64,000 nt of DNA from Cytophagales bacterium (GTDB lineage: Bacteria; Bacteroidota; Bacteroidia; Cytophagales; UBA9547): NCBI GenBank assembly GCA_013297755.1, contig JAAFIH010000015.1, forward strand, positions 40,942-104,941, given 5' to 3'. The position numbers and the translations under genes are program-made. Under the pieces are notes generated by a model. It saw only the letters and a program-made list of their open reading frames with translations, was not told the origin of the DNA and did no database searches. Of the stretch, positions 25,532 to 35,555 are shown in pieces; position 1 is the first letter of the stretch; each line of letters begins with the position of its first letter.

Positions 25532-25543
25532 TTTTTCTTTTTA

Positions 25544-26089
25544 ATGAAATTAATTGATAAAATATTACAAAAGTGGCGTATTTCTAAGGCCTTAAAATAT
25601 ATTATTCCAAATTCTAATGTCTTAGATATTGGTGCATTTGATAACACATTGTTTGAGTCTCTTGGTAATAATTTGAAATATGGCGTTGGAATAGATCCAT
25701 TGTTGAAAAATCTTAAAACCTCTAAATATGAGCAAATTCAAGGTTATTTCCCAGATGGACTAACAAATAAAATAAAATTTGATGCAGTAGTCTTGTTGGC
25801 TGTACTAGAACATATACCTGAAAATAAGATAGATGATTTTTCAAAAAATATTTATGAAGTACTAAACAAAAATGGCAGACTAATCATTACGGTTCCAGAC
25901 CCAAAAGTTGATTATATTTTAGATTTATTACTAAAGTTGAAATTAATTCATGGTATGTCTTTAGAAGAACACCATGGTTTTGATGTAAAAAACACATACC
26001 AAATTTTTCAATCCAAAGGTTTTGAATGTATCAAGCACCAAAAATTTCAATTAGGATTAAACAATTTATTTGTTTTTGAAAAAAAATAA
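25544..26089 (+). CDS. Class I SAM-dependent methyltransferase, small
   Basis: 181 aa. Motif I NVLDIGAFDNTLFE at about 24-37, acidic GIDPLLKNLK near 51, and the motif DAVVLLAVLEHIPEN near 84-98 place it in the Methyltransf_11/23 group. SMEEHH-like SLEEHHGFDVKN near 145 is common in methyltransferases of this size next to DPM1-like enzymes. It lies 12 bp after the glycosyltransferase and is probably cotranscribed. Substrate unknown; a lipid-linked sugar is the likely guess from context. Confidence 0.8.
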   Translation: MKLIDKILQKWRISKALKYIIPNSNVLDIGAFDNTLFESLGNNLKYGVGIDPLLKNLKTSKYEQIQGYFPDGLTNKIKFDAVVLLAVLEHIPENKIDDFSKNIYEVLNKNGRLIITVPDPKVDYILDLLLKLKLIHGMSLEEHHGFDVKNTYQIFQSKGFECIKHQKFQLGLNNLFVFEKK

Positions 26090-26255
26090 AATTTGTTTCT
26101 ATTATAAGTAATAAATATCAATAATTAGTATTTTTATAAACTAACCTTTCCCTAACTACAAATAAAGTAAAAGGCTCAATACTTTCGTTTTATCACAAAA
26201 AAGTGAAAAGCCATAAACAGCATAAGATTTTTATAAAATTACAGAATATTTAATT

Positions 26256-26347
26256 CAATGTCGATTACACTAGAATCAGATTATCTTTCTCTTATGGAGA
26301 AAGAACCTAGATAGAGGCAACAAAAAATGATTAAGAAATCGACATTG
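26256..26347. mobile_element. MITE family 1, copy b
   Basis: CAATGTCGATTAC ... AATCGACATTG, 92 bp, with the internal stem CTTTCTC/GAGAAAG and AGATAGAGGCAACAAAAAATG. Flanked by ATATTTAATT on the left and ATATTTGATT on the right, a 9/10 match that looks like a target-site duplication. The rest of 26090-26450 is AT-rich without other features. Confidence 0.85.
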
Positions 26348-26450
26348 ATATTTGATTTATGAAAACTATTTTTTCGAGTTTTTATTTTAAATTTTAATAA
26401 CTAAAATTGTGTTTTAAAATAAATTTCTAATTAACAATTAATTTTCCAAA

Positions 26451-27797
26451 ATGATAAAAAATGAGATTAAACCAATAGTTATTTTAGTTTTTGTATCATT
26501 TATCATCAAATTATCTTTTTTTATTTCTTTAAGGCCCTGGGAAACAGAGGTTTTGCAAAACACAATTCTTGTAAGCGATTCCATAGGATATTACAGTCTA
26601 GCCAACGATTTCATAAACAACAACTTCTCATTTCAAAGTTTTGATGGTCTTCGCACACCAGTGTATCCTATATTTGTAGGTTTTTTATTATTGATTTGCA
26701 ACCAAGTTTGGTTTGTGTTGATAGTTCAAATCTGTATAAGTTTAATTTCAATAGTTTTAATTTACAAACTTTGTCGTATTTATTTCAACGCCACAATTTC
26801 ATTTTTGGCAGCCTTGCTTCTTACCATAGATATTCATCATTCATTATACACAGTATCATTATTAACAGATAGTCTGTTTTCAACTTTACTATTATATGTT
26901 GTTTATTTATTTGTTAAATTTTTGAAATACAATTCAAAAATAGATTTATATTTAGTTGCTTTCTTACTTGGAGTAGTCATTTTAACAAGGCCTATTGCTC
27001 TATATATGCCACTGATGTTTGTGTTTTTTATTGTGTTTTCACCCAAAAATGATTTCAAAGCAAAAATCAAACAATCAATTTCGTTTCTAGCCATTTGTTT
27101 TTTGGTGGTTTTGCCTTGGCTTGTTCACATAAAAACCACACAAGGATATTTTAAACTGACTTATATTTCTGGACCTGGTATTATTTATGAAATATTACCT
27201 TTTACGGAGGCTTACAAAACTGGCAAAAACCTAGATTCCATAAGAAATAGTTTTATAGACATTGCCAAATATCGAGGATGTGATTTTACCAAAAATGGTA
27301 ACAATTTTAAAAATGCAGAAATTATTGGAAATATAGCCAGTGAATACATCAAAGCCAATCCAGTATCTTATGCCCAAAGACATATTTTGGGCGTTATCAA
27401 TATGTATTGTGGAGTTGCTATACATCAAATTGCTTTAGTTTTAAGATTTGAAAATATATCAAAAAAAATAAATAATTTTGGAGCTAAAAATATCATATCT
27501 CAAGCTATCAATTTCTTTGAAAGTAAAACTTCACTCGAAATATTTGTTACTTTTTTTATCATCATTATTCTGTTTGTAAATTATTTCTTTTCTTTGATTG
27601 GATTGTTTTGTTTAGTTCGACAAAGACAAATTTTTGGTTTTTTAATTTTAGCTTTAATAATATATTTTTCGGCACTTACAGGAGTAATAGGTATGGCCAG
27701 ATATAGACTTCAATTTATGCCTTACATCAACCTATTGGCAGCTTTTGGTATAGCAAAAACGTACTTTTATTTAAAATCAAAATATTCTAATAAATAA
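26451..27797 (+). CDS. ArnT/PMT-like membrane glycosyltransferase (GT39/GT83 type)
   Basis: 448 aa with about ten transmembrane helices. The first periplasmic loop after TM1 carries SDSIGYYSLANDF and GLRTPVYPIF, the place where the catalytic acidic residues of GT-C enzymes sit, and TMs 2-8 follow (SLISIVLIYKLCRIYF, LLTIDIHHSLYTVSLLTDSL). A large loop near 240-320 and TM9-10 at the end complete the GT-C layout. Such enzymes use polyprenyl-phosphate sugars to modify lipid A, proteins or glycans, matching the donor synthase at 24380. It is 361 bp from the previous gene and may have its own promoter. Confidence 0.75.
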   Translation: MIKNEIKPIVILVFVSFIIKLSFFISLRPWETEVLQNTILVSDSIGYYSLANDFINNNFSFQSFDGLRTPVYPIFVGFLLLICNQVWFVLIVQICISLISIVLIYKLCRIYFNATISFLAALLLTIDIHHSLYTVSLLTDSLFSTLLLYVVYLFVKFLKYNSKIDLYLVAFLLGVVILTRPIALYMPLMFVFFIVFSPKNDFKAKIKQSISFLAICFLVVLPWLVHIKTTQGYFKLTYISGPGIIYEILPFTEAYKTGKNLDSIRNSFIDIAKYRGCDFTKNGNNFKNAEIIGNIASEYIKANPVSYAQRHILGVINMYCGVAIHQIALVLRFENISKKINNFGAKNIISQAINFFESKTSLEIFVTFFIIIILFVNYFFSLIGLFCLVRQRQIFGFLILALIIYFSALTGVIGMARYRLQFMPYINLLAAFGIAKTYFYLKSKYSNK

Positions 27798-27909
27798 GAA
27801 TTTTCTTAAAACCTGCTTTTTTTTATACCTTTTTTTGAAACAAATAAATTTGTTTTTTTAGAAATGAAAAGTAAGTTTTTTGAAATTTATTATTAATATT
27901 TACCTTCAT

Positions 27910-28722
27910 CTATTCCCAAAGTGGATAATGTAAAAGTTCTATTTTTTTGTTTAAAAACAATCGAGTTGTCTCTTCAAAAGATTTGGTATAATCTGATACA
28001 AAATATTTGTCTTTGGTAATTTTATTGGATAAATTTAATAAATTATTTTCAAAAAGTATATTTTTTACATCCAAGGCCACAATCTCAGAACTGTCTATGA
28101 TTTCAACACTTTTATTATAAAATTTTTCTATTTGTGGTTTAATTAATGGATAGTGCGTACACCCCAAAATAAGTGCTTTTATGTGTTGTAACTCGTTGGC
28201 ATTGAGGTAGTTAGCTATTATACTTTCACTTATAGTATTATCATAAAATCCTTCTTCAATCATGTGTGCAAGCAATGGCGTAGCTAATGATTTTAGCGTG
28301 ATATTTTTGTTTAGATAAGTAATTTTATGGGCATATACATCTGATAAAATAGTTTTCTTAGTTCCAATCAAACCAATAGTGGTGTTGCTATATTTTGATG
28401 CTAGATATTGTATCGTTGGGTCGATTACATTGACCACAATGGCCTTAGAACCTACATATTCTTTGACAAGTTCAAAAGCTGCTGCAGATGCCGAATGGCA
28501 AGCTATGAGTATGATTTTACAGTTTTCTTTCAATAATACATCACATATTTTTACAGAATATGATTGAATAGCAGCCGTAGATTTGTCGCCATAAGGCAGG
28601 TGGGCTGTATCTCCAAAATAGACTATGTGTTCGTTTGGTACCAATTTTGATACAGCTTGTACCACTGTAAGTCCACCAATACCACTATCAAAAAAACCTA
28701 TGGGACAACTTTTTTTATCCAT
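27910..28722 (-). CDS. murI: Glutamate racemase
   Basis: 270 aa, normal family length. It converts L- to D-glutamate for peptidoglycan. The two catalytic cysteines are in ILIACHSASAAAF (near 73; the first motif normally reads CNT, here CHS) and ILGCTHYPLI near 184-193; GFFDSGIGGLTV at the N-terminus and VYFGDTAHLPYG near 34-45 are the other invariant motifs. ATG start with a minus-strand TACATTTG motif 17 bp upstream. Divergent from kdsB. Confidence 0.95.
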   Translation of the reverse strand: MDKKSCPIGFFDSGIGGLTVVQAVSKLVPNEHIVYFGDTAHLPYGDKSTAAIQSYSVKICDVLLKENCKIILIACHSASAAAFELVKEYVGSKAIVVNVIDPTIQYLASKYSNTTIGLIGTKKTILSDVYAHKITYLNKNITLKSLATPLLAHMIEEGFYDNTISESIIANYLNANELQHIKALILGCTHYPLIKPQIEKFYNKSVEIIDSSEIVALDVKNILFENNLLNLSNKITKDKYFVSDYTKSFEETTRLFLNKKIELLHYPLWE

Positions 28723-28739
28723 TTTAAGTAAATATGTTT

Positions 28740-28747
28740 CAAATGTA
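28740..28747 (-). promoter_or_regulatory. murI: -7 element for murI
   Basis: Minus-strand TACATTTG, a TAnnTTTG match 17 bp before the murI ATG. Confidence 0.4.
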
Positions 28748-28824
28748 GGATTTTGAAATTATTTTTTTAATTCTAATGCTATATTGTTGAAAAATAGTAC
28801 AAATTGCACCCCAAAAAATACACT

Positions 28825-29571
28825 TTGAACACCAAACTTAAAATTTTAGGAATCATTCCATCGCGCTATGCCTCTACAAGATTTCCTGGCAAACCATTAG
28901 TAGATATTGGTGGCAAAACTATGATTGAAAGGGTTTACAGGCAAGCTCTTAAAAGCGATTTTCTTACCAAAGTTGTAGTAGCCACCGATGACAAGCGTAT
29001 ATATACTCATACACAAGAATTTGGAGCAGATGTTGTTATGACTGATCCAAGTCATGTAAGCGGCACCGATAGATGTCATGAAGTTGTGCAATTATTACAT
29101 GAAAAATATGATTTTATCATAAATATTCAAGGGGATGAGCCATTTATACAACCCCAACAAATTGATACTTTGGCTCAAAATCTTACAAGCCAAACCAGTA
29201 TAGCTACCTTGTGTAAAAAAATTGAAGATATAGATGTATTGTTTAATGAAAATATCCCTAAAGTAATATTTAATGAAAGCAAAAATGCAATCTATTTTAG
29301 TAGACATCCAATACCTTTTTTTAGAGGTAAGCCTTTGGTAGACTGGCTCCAATATAGCCAATATTATAAACATATAGGAATTTATGCATATAGAGTTGAT
29401 ATTTTGGAACAAATAACAAAACTAAAACCATCAAAATTAGAATTAGCAGAATCTTTGGAGCAACTAAGATGGGTCGAAAATGGATATAATATTACTCTTA
29501 TCCAAACTATTTTAGAAACTATTGGAATTGATGTGCCAGAAGATTTACTTAAAATTAAAAATTTATTATAA
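28825..29571 (+). CDS. kdsB: 3-deoxy-manno-octulosonate cytidylyltransferase (CMP-KDO synthetase)
   Basis: 248 aa from the TTG at 28825; a TTG at 28804 would add seven residues. The shorter start is preferred because it puts the signature IPSRYASTRFPGKPL near residue 9, as in the family. Other motifs: VVVATDDKRI near 52, NIQGDEPFI near 98-106 and HIGIYAYR near 188. The enzyme activates KDO with CTP for lipid A-core assembly in the cytoplasm, so the organism makes KDO-containing LPS. Divergent from murI, followed by an OmpA-type gene with its own 90-bp leader. Confidence 0.93.
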   Translation: MNTKLKILGIIPSRYASTRFPGKPLVDIGGKTMIERVYRQALKSDFLTKVVVATDDKRIYTHTQEFGADVVMTDPSHVSGTDRCHEVVQLLHEKYDFIINIQGDEPFIQPQQIDTLAQNLTSQTSIATLCKKIEDIDVLFNENIPKVIFNESKNAIYFSRHPIPFFRGKPLVDWLQYSQYYKHIGIYAYRVDILEQITKLKPSKLELAESLEQLRWVENGYNITLIQTILETIGIDVPEDLLKIKNLL

Positions 29572-29663
29572 TTTTTTTTTAAAAATAAATCTTAAAATTT
29601 TGAATAATTTAACTTTTTTATTTTAATTTACAACATAATACTTACTTTAATACAATTTTATAA

Positions 29664-31208
29664 ATGAAAAAAAATATTTTTATCCACTTTACTATTTTAT
29701 TATTATTTTTTATTACAAATATTTATGCTCAAATAAACAAAGAGGATACTATAACAGTGTATAATTTGGGAGCAAATATCAACTCTGCTTCGCCTGATTT
29801 GAACCCCAAAATTACGGCCGATGGACAAGAATTATTTTATACCAGACGTATCATAGACAATGGTGAAGTATTTGAAGAGATTTGGGTTTCAGAAAAAAAT
29901 AGTCAAAATAAATGGGGACGAGCCTCTAAACTTACTGATCCTTTCAATGTAAATGACAAAAATAGTGTTTCATTTGTTTCTATTGATGGCAATACTGTTG
30001 TTATCAAAGGGGTTTACAAAGAGGGAAAATTACACCATAAAGAAAGGGGTTTTTCGGTTTTAAAAAAATTAAAAACGGGTTGGTCCAAACCAGAGTTGAT
30101 AAAAGTAGATGAGTACAACAAAATGGACAAAGGCATACACAATGGTATGGCCATGTCAAACAGCCAAGATGTAATGATTTTTACAATGTCAGAAATTGTA
30201 GACACCAAAGACAATGATTTGTATGTCAGTTTCATTAAAGAAGACGGTCATTTCACTAAACCAATCAAATTGGCCGCCAATATAAATAGCCCGTCCAACG
30301 AGTTTTCGCCTTTTCTAGCCTCAGATAATACAACTTTATATTTTGCAAGCGATCGCCCTGGTGGCCTTGGCGAAACTGATATTTGGATTACAAAACGCCT
30401 AGATAGCACTTGGCAAAATTGGAGCAATCCTGTCAATTTGGGTGCTCCTGTAAATACCAAAGACAAAGAAGGATACTATTCTGTGGATGCTTCTTCGCAA
30501 TTTGCATACATGGTTTCCGACAAAAATTCTATGGGAGAAGCAGATGTAATAAGAATAAAATTAAGAAAAGACCAGCAAGCCAACCCTGTTGTTTTGGTTA
30601 CTGGTAGGGTTTTGGATAGACGAGCCAACAAGCCCATAGAATCAAGAATTGTATATAAACTAATGCCAGAAGGCACCAAAGCTGGCCAAGTAATGACAGA
30701 CCCTGTTTCTGGTGAATACAAAATAATATTACCTTATGGCCGTAAATACGAATTTTTTGCAGGTGCCAAAGGCTACCTATCTGAAACCAGTTTTCTAGAC
30801 CTTACTCAAGTGGCCGAGTATCAAGAGCGAAAAATTGATCTTGGACTTATACCCATAGAAGTAGGTCAGATTGTAAAAATGAATAACATATTTTTTGAGT
30901 ATAAATCTAGCACTCTTGCCCAAGAATCGTTCATAGAATTGGATAGAATTGTAGACGAAATGGAAGAAAACCCAACCATGGAAATCGAAATCGAAGGACA
31001 TACAGACGATAAGGGTTCGCATGAATATAATACCAAATTATCAGCTCAAAGAGCTGAAATTGTGCGTCAATACTTGCTTACAAAAGTGGCCGACCCTAAT
31101 CGTGTAAAATCAATTGGCTATGGCGAAACCAAACCCATAGCTCCTAACGATACTGAAGAGGGGCGTTCTATCAATAGAAGGGTTGAATTTACGGTACTTC
31201 ATAAGTAA
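29664..31208 (+). CDS. OmpA family outer-membrane protein with PD40 repeats
   Basis: 514 aa. Signal peptide residues 1-22 ending NIYAQ. Residues 35-290 carry WD40-like PD40 repeats (SPDLNPKITADGQELFYT; FAPFLASDNTTLYFASDRPGG-type blocks near 215-235). Residues about 310-395 look like a carboxypeptidase-regulatory-like fold (GRVLDRRANKPIES). Residues 405-512 are the OmpA peptidoglycan-binding domain with IEGHTDDKGSHEYN and the RAEIVRQYL and GYGETKPIAPN motifs. It would tether the outer membrane to peptidoglycan. This architecture is common in Bacteroidota, where relatives such as PorE take part in T9SS; a T9SS role here is only a possibility. Confidence 0.88.
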   Translation: MKKNIFIHFTILLLFFITNIYAQINKEDTITVYNLGANINSASPDLNPKITADGQELFYTRRIIDNGEVFEEIWVSEKNSQNKWGRASKLTDPFNVNDKNSVSFVSIDGNTVVIKGVYKEGKLHHKERGFSVLKKLKTGWSKPELIKVDEYNKMDKGIHNGMAMSNSQDVMIFTMSEIVDTKDNDLYVSFIKEDGHFTKPIKLAANINSPSNEFSPFLASDNTTLYFASDRPGGLGETDIWITKRLDSTWQNWSNPVNLGAPVNTKDKEGYYSVDASSQFAYMVSDKNSMGEADVIRIKLRKDQQANPVVLVTGRVLDRRANKPIESRIVYKLMPEGTKAGQVMTDPVSGEYKIILPYGRKYEFFAGAKGYLSETSFLDLTQVAEYQERKIDLGLIPIEVGQIVKMNNIFFEYKSSTLAQESFIELDRIVDEMEENPTMEIEIEGHTDDKGSHEYNTKLSAQRAEIVRQYLLTKVADPNRVKSIGYGETKPIAPNDTEEGRSINRRVEFTVLHK

Positions 31209-31352
31209 TATTTTTTTAAAATTATTTTAATTCAATATTTTTTAAAATATCTAATTCTTATTCATTTATAAGATTTAATTTCTTATAAAACTACTGTTGC
31301 AATTCATAAAATGATTGACTATTTTTGCAAAATAAATAGTCAAAAAAATAGT

Positions 31353-32543
31353 ATGCAAAAAGTACTTCTCGCATTTTCTGGTGGTTTAGACACATCGTTT
31401 TGTGTAAAATATCTCATTTCTCAAGGATTTGAGGTACACACAGCCATAGTGGATACAGGTGGTTTTACAAAAGAAGAGTTAAAAAACATTGAATCAAGAG
31501 CTTATAAATTAGGCTCTACGAGCCATGTTTGCTTAGATGTTTTAGATAAATATTACCAAACTTGTATTAAATATTTAATTTTTGGCGATGTATTACGCAA
31601 CAATACTTACCCACTGTCGGTAAGTGCTGAGCGTGTTTTTCAGGCTATGGCCATTGCTCAATATGCCACAAAAATTGGTGCCAAAAATATAGCACATGGT
31701 AGCACTGGTGCAGGAAACGATCAAGTAAGGTTTGACATGATTTTTAATATTATGTGTCCTGATGTATCCATAATTACTCCTATTCGTGATTTGAGACTAT
31801 CAAGAGAGGCAGAAATTGAATATTTAATTAAAGCTGGTGTAGAGCAAGATTGGACAAAATCTACCTATTCTATCAATAAAGGAATATGGGGTACATCAGT
31901 TGGCGGAAAAGAAACACTGACATCTGACAAATATTTGCCAGAATCTGCATTTCCAACCCAAAAATCTAAATCAACCCCAGAGAAACTAACCATTTCTTTT
32001 GAAAAAGGCGAAATAGTTGCAGTTAATGGTACAAAATTTACTAATCCAGTAGAAGCTATTAATAAAATATCAGAAATAGCAGCTCCTTTTGGTATTGGGC
32101 GAGATATTCATGTAGGAGATACCATTATTGGCATCAAAGGTCGTGTTGGTTTTGAGGCTGCTGCCTCGCTTATTATCATCAAAGCACACCATTTGCTCGA
32201 AAAACACACGCTTGTAAAATGGCAACTATACTGGAAAGACCAAATGGCCAATTGGTATGGCATGATGGTACACGAAGGTCAGTTTTTAGATCCAGTGATG
32301 CGAAATATTGAAAAATTTTTAGAAGATTCGCAGGCCACTGTTACTGGAGATGTTTTTGTAGAATTAGAACCATATCATTTTAAATTACATGGAATAGCAT
32401 CGCCAAACGACCTCATGAGCAGTAAATTTGGAAAATATGGCGAAATGAACAATGCTTGGACTGGCGATGATGTAAAAGGATTTTCTAAAATATTTGGTAA
32501 TCAAACTATGATTTATCATAGAGTGAATGACACTAAATTTTAA
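31353..32543 (+). CDS. argG: Argininosuccinate synthase
   Basis: About 396 aa from ATG 31353; an ATG at 31311 would add 14 residues that lie outside the family alignment. The ATP pyrophosphatase P-loop AFSGGLDTSFC is at residues 6-16, and HGSTGAGNDQVRFD near 112 and STYSINKGIWG near 172 are conserved. It joins citrulline and aspartate in arginine synthesis. The protein is of the longer Bacteroidota type. No other arg genes are near. Convergent with ppx/gppA, 13 bp apart. Confidence 0.95.
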   Translation: MQKVLLAFSGGLDTSFCVKYLISQGFEVHTAIVDTGGFTKEELKNIESRAYKLGSTSHVCLDVLDKYYQTCIKYLIFGDVLRNNTYPLSVSAERVFQAMAIAQYATKIGAKNIAHGSTGAGNDQVRFDMIFNIMCPDVSIITPIRDLRLSREAEIEYLIKAGVEQDWTKSTYSINKGIWGTSVGGKETLTSDKYLPESAFPTQKSKSTPEKLTISFEKGEIVAVNGTKFTNPVEAINKISEIAAPFGIGRDIHVGDTIIGIKGRVGFEAAASLIIIKAHHLLEKHTLVKWQLYWKDQMANWYGMMVHEGQFLDPVMRNIEKFLEDSQATVTGDVFVELEPYHFKLHGIASPNDLMSSKFGKYGEMNNAWTGDDVKGFSKIFGNQTMIYHRVNDTKF

Positions 32544-32556
32544 TAATTCTACCTTT

Positions 32557-33447
32557 TCAAAGTTCTTTTGCTTTTTTAATTTTATCAAAAACATCCAAAA
32601 TAATTCCATCAATGAGACCTGTATTAGGAGATAGAAGTTTTTGGCTGTGGGCCCAATTCATGATATTTAGATAAATTTCTGATGCAGGTACTATCACATC
32701 AGCACGATCTTGGTTGAGTTTTAGCTTTTGGATTCTCTCTTCAACAGACATTGATTTGAGGTTTTCTTTGATTTCGACCAACTGACTATAAGATACAGGC
32801 AACTCTGGTTGAAGGCCTGAAAGTTCGTGTAATTTTTTGATATTACCCCCTGTGCCAATCGTAATGGGCTGATATACAGATTCGTTTACATAAGTATCTA
32901 TCCAATTTTGTAAATCATACCATTTTTCGTTTTCGATACCTCCTTTTTGCAAAGCTCTTACTGTGCCAATATTAAATGATCTTGAGGCTATTTTTTTGTT
33001 TTGAGATATAAGATTTACTTCTGTGCTACCGCCACCAACATCTATGTGGAGATAATCATTATTATCTAAAAACTGAGAAATTGCTTTATCACTTAAATCA
33101 GCTTCTTTCTGACCTGACAATATTTGTATAGAAACACCAGTTTTTTCTTCTACATAATCTACAACTTCAATTCTATTACTAGAATCACGCATGGCAGATG
33201 TAGCACAAACTTCAAAACCTTCGACCTCAAAAACCTCAAACATAGTTTTAAAAGCCATAATCATTTGTGTAAGTTTTTCTTTCTTTACGTCAGAAATTGA
33301 ACCATTTGCAAATACATCAGAACCCAATCTGATAGGATATCTTAAATATTCAACCCTTTGTGTTGTCCATCCATTTCCAAAATTATGAACCGAGGACACC
33401 AAAAAACGCATGGCATTTGAGCCAATATCTACTGCACCAATAAGCAT
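32557..33447 (-). CDS. Exopolyphosphatase / pppGpp phosphohydrolase (Ppx/GppA family)
   Basis: 296 aa, only the two N-terminal actin-like subdomains, as in short Bacteroidota Ppx/GppA proteins that lack the C-terminal HD domain. AVDIGSNAMRFLVSS at residues 4-18 is the phosphate-1 motif, ATSAMRDSSNR near 83 follows, and HIDVGGGSTEVNLIS near 135-149 is the phosphate-2 motif. It releases phosphate from polyphosphate or pppGpp; which of the two cannot be told. ATG start. Confidence 0.88.
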   Translation of the reverse strand: MLIGAVDIGSNAMRFLVSSVHNFGNGWTTQRVEYLRYPIRLGSDVFANGSISDVKKEKLTQMIMAFKTMFEVFEVEGFEVCATSAMRDSSNRIEVVDYVEEKTGVSIQILSGQKEADLSDKAISQFLDNNDYLHIDVGGGSTEVNLISQNKKIASRSFNIGTVRALQKGGIENEKWYDLQNWIDTYVNESVYQPITIGTGGNIKKLHELSGLQPELPVSYSQLVEIKENLKSMSVEERIQKLKLNQDRADVIVPASEIYLNIMNWAHSQKLLSPNTGLIDGIILDVFDKIKKAKEL

Positions 33448-33565
33448 ATTTTATAACATCTATATATTATAAATATAATAGTTTAAATTAATTAATATAC
33501 TAAAATATGATAAATGATAAATAAATATTTGAAGTCGAATTGAATTTGAGATAAAACTTGGTGTA

Positions 33566-33859
33566 CTAAATTTTAATATTTTTACTATTTTTGATTGTTT
33601 CAAGAAACTCTTTTGCAGGTCTAAACAAAGGTGTATGATGAGCTTCTATCACAATAGCAGTGTTTTTGTTGATGTTTCGTGCTACTTTTTTGGCTCTTTT
33701 TTTAATTACATAAGACCCAAATCCTCTTATAAATACCTCATCCCCATTTTCCATAGTCGATTTTACAATATTTACAAAACTATCTATGGTTATTAAAACA
33801 TCTGCTCTATTTATTCCTGTTTGTTCTCCGATTTTTGAAATTAATTCTGCCTTAGTCAC
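33566..33859 (-). CDS. HU/IHF family DNA-binding protein
   Basis: 97 aa with a GTG start (GTGACTAAGGCAGAA). MTKAELISKIGEQTGI matches helix 1, FIRGFGSYVIKKRAKK near 44-59 leads into the beta arms, and ARNINKNTAIVIEAHHTPLFRPAKEFLE is the arm tip and last helix region (split here by the conserved Pro). It bends DNA as a dimer. It is divergent from mutY; HU-mutY-ssb is a conserved Bacteroidota neighbourhood. Confidence 0.92.
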   Translation of the reverse strand: MTKAELISKIGEQTGINRADVLITIDSFVNIVKSTMENGDEVFIRGFGSYVIKKRAKKVARNINKNTAIVIEAHHTPLFRPAKEFLETIKNSKNIKI

Positions 33860-34020
33860 GATATTAAAAATTTAAGTTTTACACTTTTTTTATTTTACTA
33901 GGATATACCTTTATATTTACAAATAAATTGATAAATGCCATTTTTGCTAAAGGATATGCAAATGTATACGATTATTTGTTTTTTTGGTTTAATTTTATTT
34001 TAATAATTATTTCATATTAA

Positions 34021-35049
34021 ATGCTTGCAACTGAATTACGACATTGGTTTTTGCAAAATAAACGTGATTTGCCTTGGCGTAATACCTTTAATCCATATTT
34101 TATATGGCTTTCTGAGGTTATTTTACAACAAACAAGGGTGGCTCAAGGACTGCCTTATTATCTAAAATTCATTGAAAATTATCCATCTATTCAAGATTTG
34201 GCAGCCGCAAGTCAGGATGAGGTTTTGCGATTGTGGCAAGGCCTAGGTTATTACTCAAGGGCTCGCAATATGCACAATACTGCCAAAAGTATAGTCAATA
34301 ACCATAAAAATGAATTTCCTAAATCTTACTCCGAACTTTTAATACACAAAGGAATTGGCCCATATACAGCTGCAGCTGTGGCTTCGTTTGCATACAACGA
34401 GCAAGTAGCTGTGCTTGATGGCAATGTCATGAGGGTCTTGAGCCGTTTATTTGCCATTGAAGAAGATATAAATAAAGATGCCACTAAGAAAAAACTACAA
34501 CAATTAGCCTCAGATATTTTGCCAATATCGCAAACCAATACCCACAATCAGGCCATGATGGAGTTTGGAGCTTTGCAATGTGTACCCAAAAATCCAAATT
34601 GCGAAAACTGCTGCCTTACAGCTTATTGTTTGGCTTTTGAACAAAAAAAAGTAAACATTTTGCCTTTTAAATCAAAAAAAGTAAAAGCAAAACAGCGTAT
34701 TTTAAATTATCATGTATTTGTATATAATCAAAATGTATTGATGCACAAACGCCCAGAAGGCGATATTTGGCAAGGTCTTTTTGATTTTTATATAACTGAT
34801 ACAAATCAAGTAAATACAAATGAATACCCCCAAAATGGAGTTTTGATTGCCAACGAATCAGTAAAACATATACTAACTCATCAAATCTTACACATTACTT
34901 TTACAATTATTAAACTCGAATTTTTGGAACAAAATTTTGTAGATAAAAATAATTTAGTAATTTTATCCTATCAAGAGGCTTGTCAGGTGGGCAAACCTAT
35001 TGTTATTCATAATTTCTTAGAAAAAAACAAACAATTAATTTTTGATTAA
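34021..35049 (+). CDS. mutY: A/G-specific adenine glycosylase
   Basis: 342 aa. It removes adenine opposite 8-oxoguanine. The catalytic Glu is in SEVILQQTRV near 31-40, the helix-hairpin-helix is HKGIGPYTAAAVASFAY near 110-126, the catalytic Asp is in AVLDGNVMRVLSR near 129, and the 4Fe-4S cluster ligands follow the C-x6-C-x2-C-x5-C pattern (CVPKNPNCENCCLTAYC, near 191-207). The C-terminal MutT-like 8-oxoG recognition domain starts near 230 (YHVFVYNQNVLMHKRPE). ssb starts 2 bp after the stop, so the two are cotranscribed. Confidence 0.95.
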   Translation: MLATELRHWFLQNKRDLPWRNTFNPYFIWLSEVILQQTRVAQGLPYYLKFIENYPSIQDLAAASQDEVLRLWQGLGYYSRARNMHNTAKSIVNNHKNEFPKSYSELLIHKGIGPYTAAAVASFAYNEQVAVLDGNVMRVLSRLFAIEEDINKDATKKKLQQLASDILPISQTNTHNQAMMEFGALQCVPKNPNCENCCLTAYCLAFEQKKVNILPFKSKKVKAKQRILNYHVFVYNQNVLMHKRPEGDIWQGLFDFYITDTNQVNTNEYPQNGVLIANESVKHILTHQILHITFTIIKLEFLEQNFVDKNNLVILSYQEACQVGKPIVIHNFLEKNKQLIFD

Positions 35050-35051
35050 AT

Positions 35052-35519
35052 ATGTCAGTAAATAAAGTAACCTTGATAGGAAATTTAGGCAAAGATCCTA
35101 TCATCAAAAAATTTGATACAGGTAGGGCAGTAGCTCAATTTTCGCTTGCCACCAACGAAAAATACAAAGATAAACAAGGCAATCCAGTAACCAAAACTGA
35201 GTGGCATAATATAGTAATGTGGTCGCCTTTGGCCGAATTAGCCGAAAAATATTTGAAAAAAGGAAATCAAGTTTTTTTGGAAGGAAAAATTGAGAGTCGT
35301 GAGTATCAAGACCCTAAAGATGCAGCCATTACAAGACGAATTACCGAAATTATAGTGCGTGATATGACCCTCATAGGTGCTCCAAACAGTGGGGGAACTT
35401 CTTATGAACCAGCACCAGCACCAGCTGAGCCAGGTTATGTTCAGAGTGCTTCTAATAAAACAACTACTCCTGTCGAAACTCCAGTTTTAGAAAGTGGACA
35501 AGATGATTTGCCTTTTTAA
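35052..35519 (+). CDS. ssb: Single-stranded DNA-binding protein
   Basis: 155 aa. Residues 1-110 are the OB fold (VNKVTLIGNLGKDPIIK, VAQFSLATNEKYKD, EWHNIVMWSPLAELAEKYL), followed by a Pro/Thr-rich linker and the acidic tip ending DDLPF that recruits repair and replication proteins. It lies 2 bp after mutY. In several Bacteroidota gldE follows ssb, but here the downstream DNA carries only repeats and then convergent murC. Confidence 0.95.
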   Translation: MSVNKVTLIGNLGKDPIIKKFDTGRAVAQFSLATNEKYKDKQGNPVTKTEWHNIVMWSPLAELAEKYLKKGNQVFLEGKIESREYQDPKDAAITRRITEIIVRDMTLIGAPNSGGTSYEPAPAPAEPGYVQSASNKTTTPVETPVLESGQDDLPF

Positions 35520-35555
35520 ATTATAATTATTCTAAAGCCCAGATAACAACATTTC

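Noticed and set aside
26126..26240. TTTTTATAAAC ... TTTTTATAAAA pair as ends of another mobile element
   Set aside because: The copies are direct, AT-only and short; the match is what chance would give in this composition.
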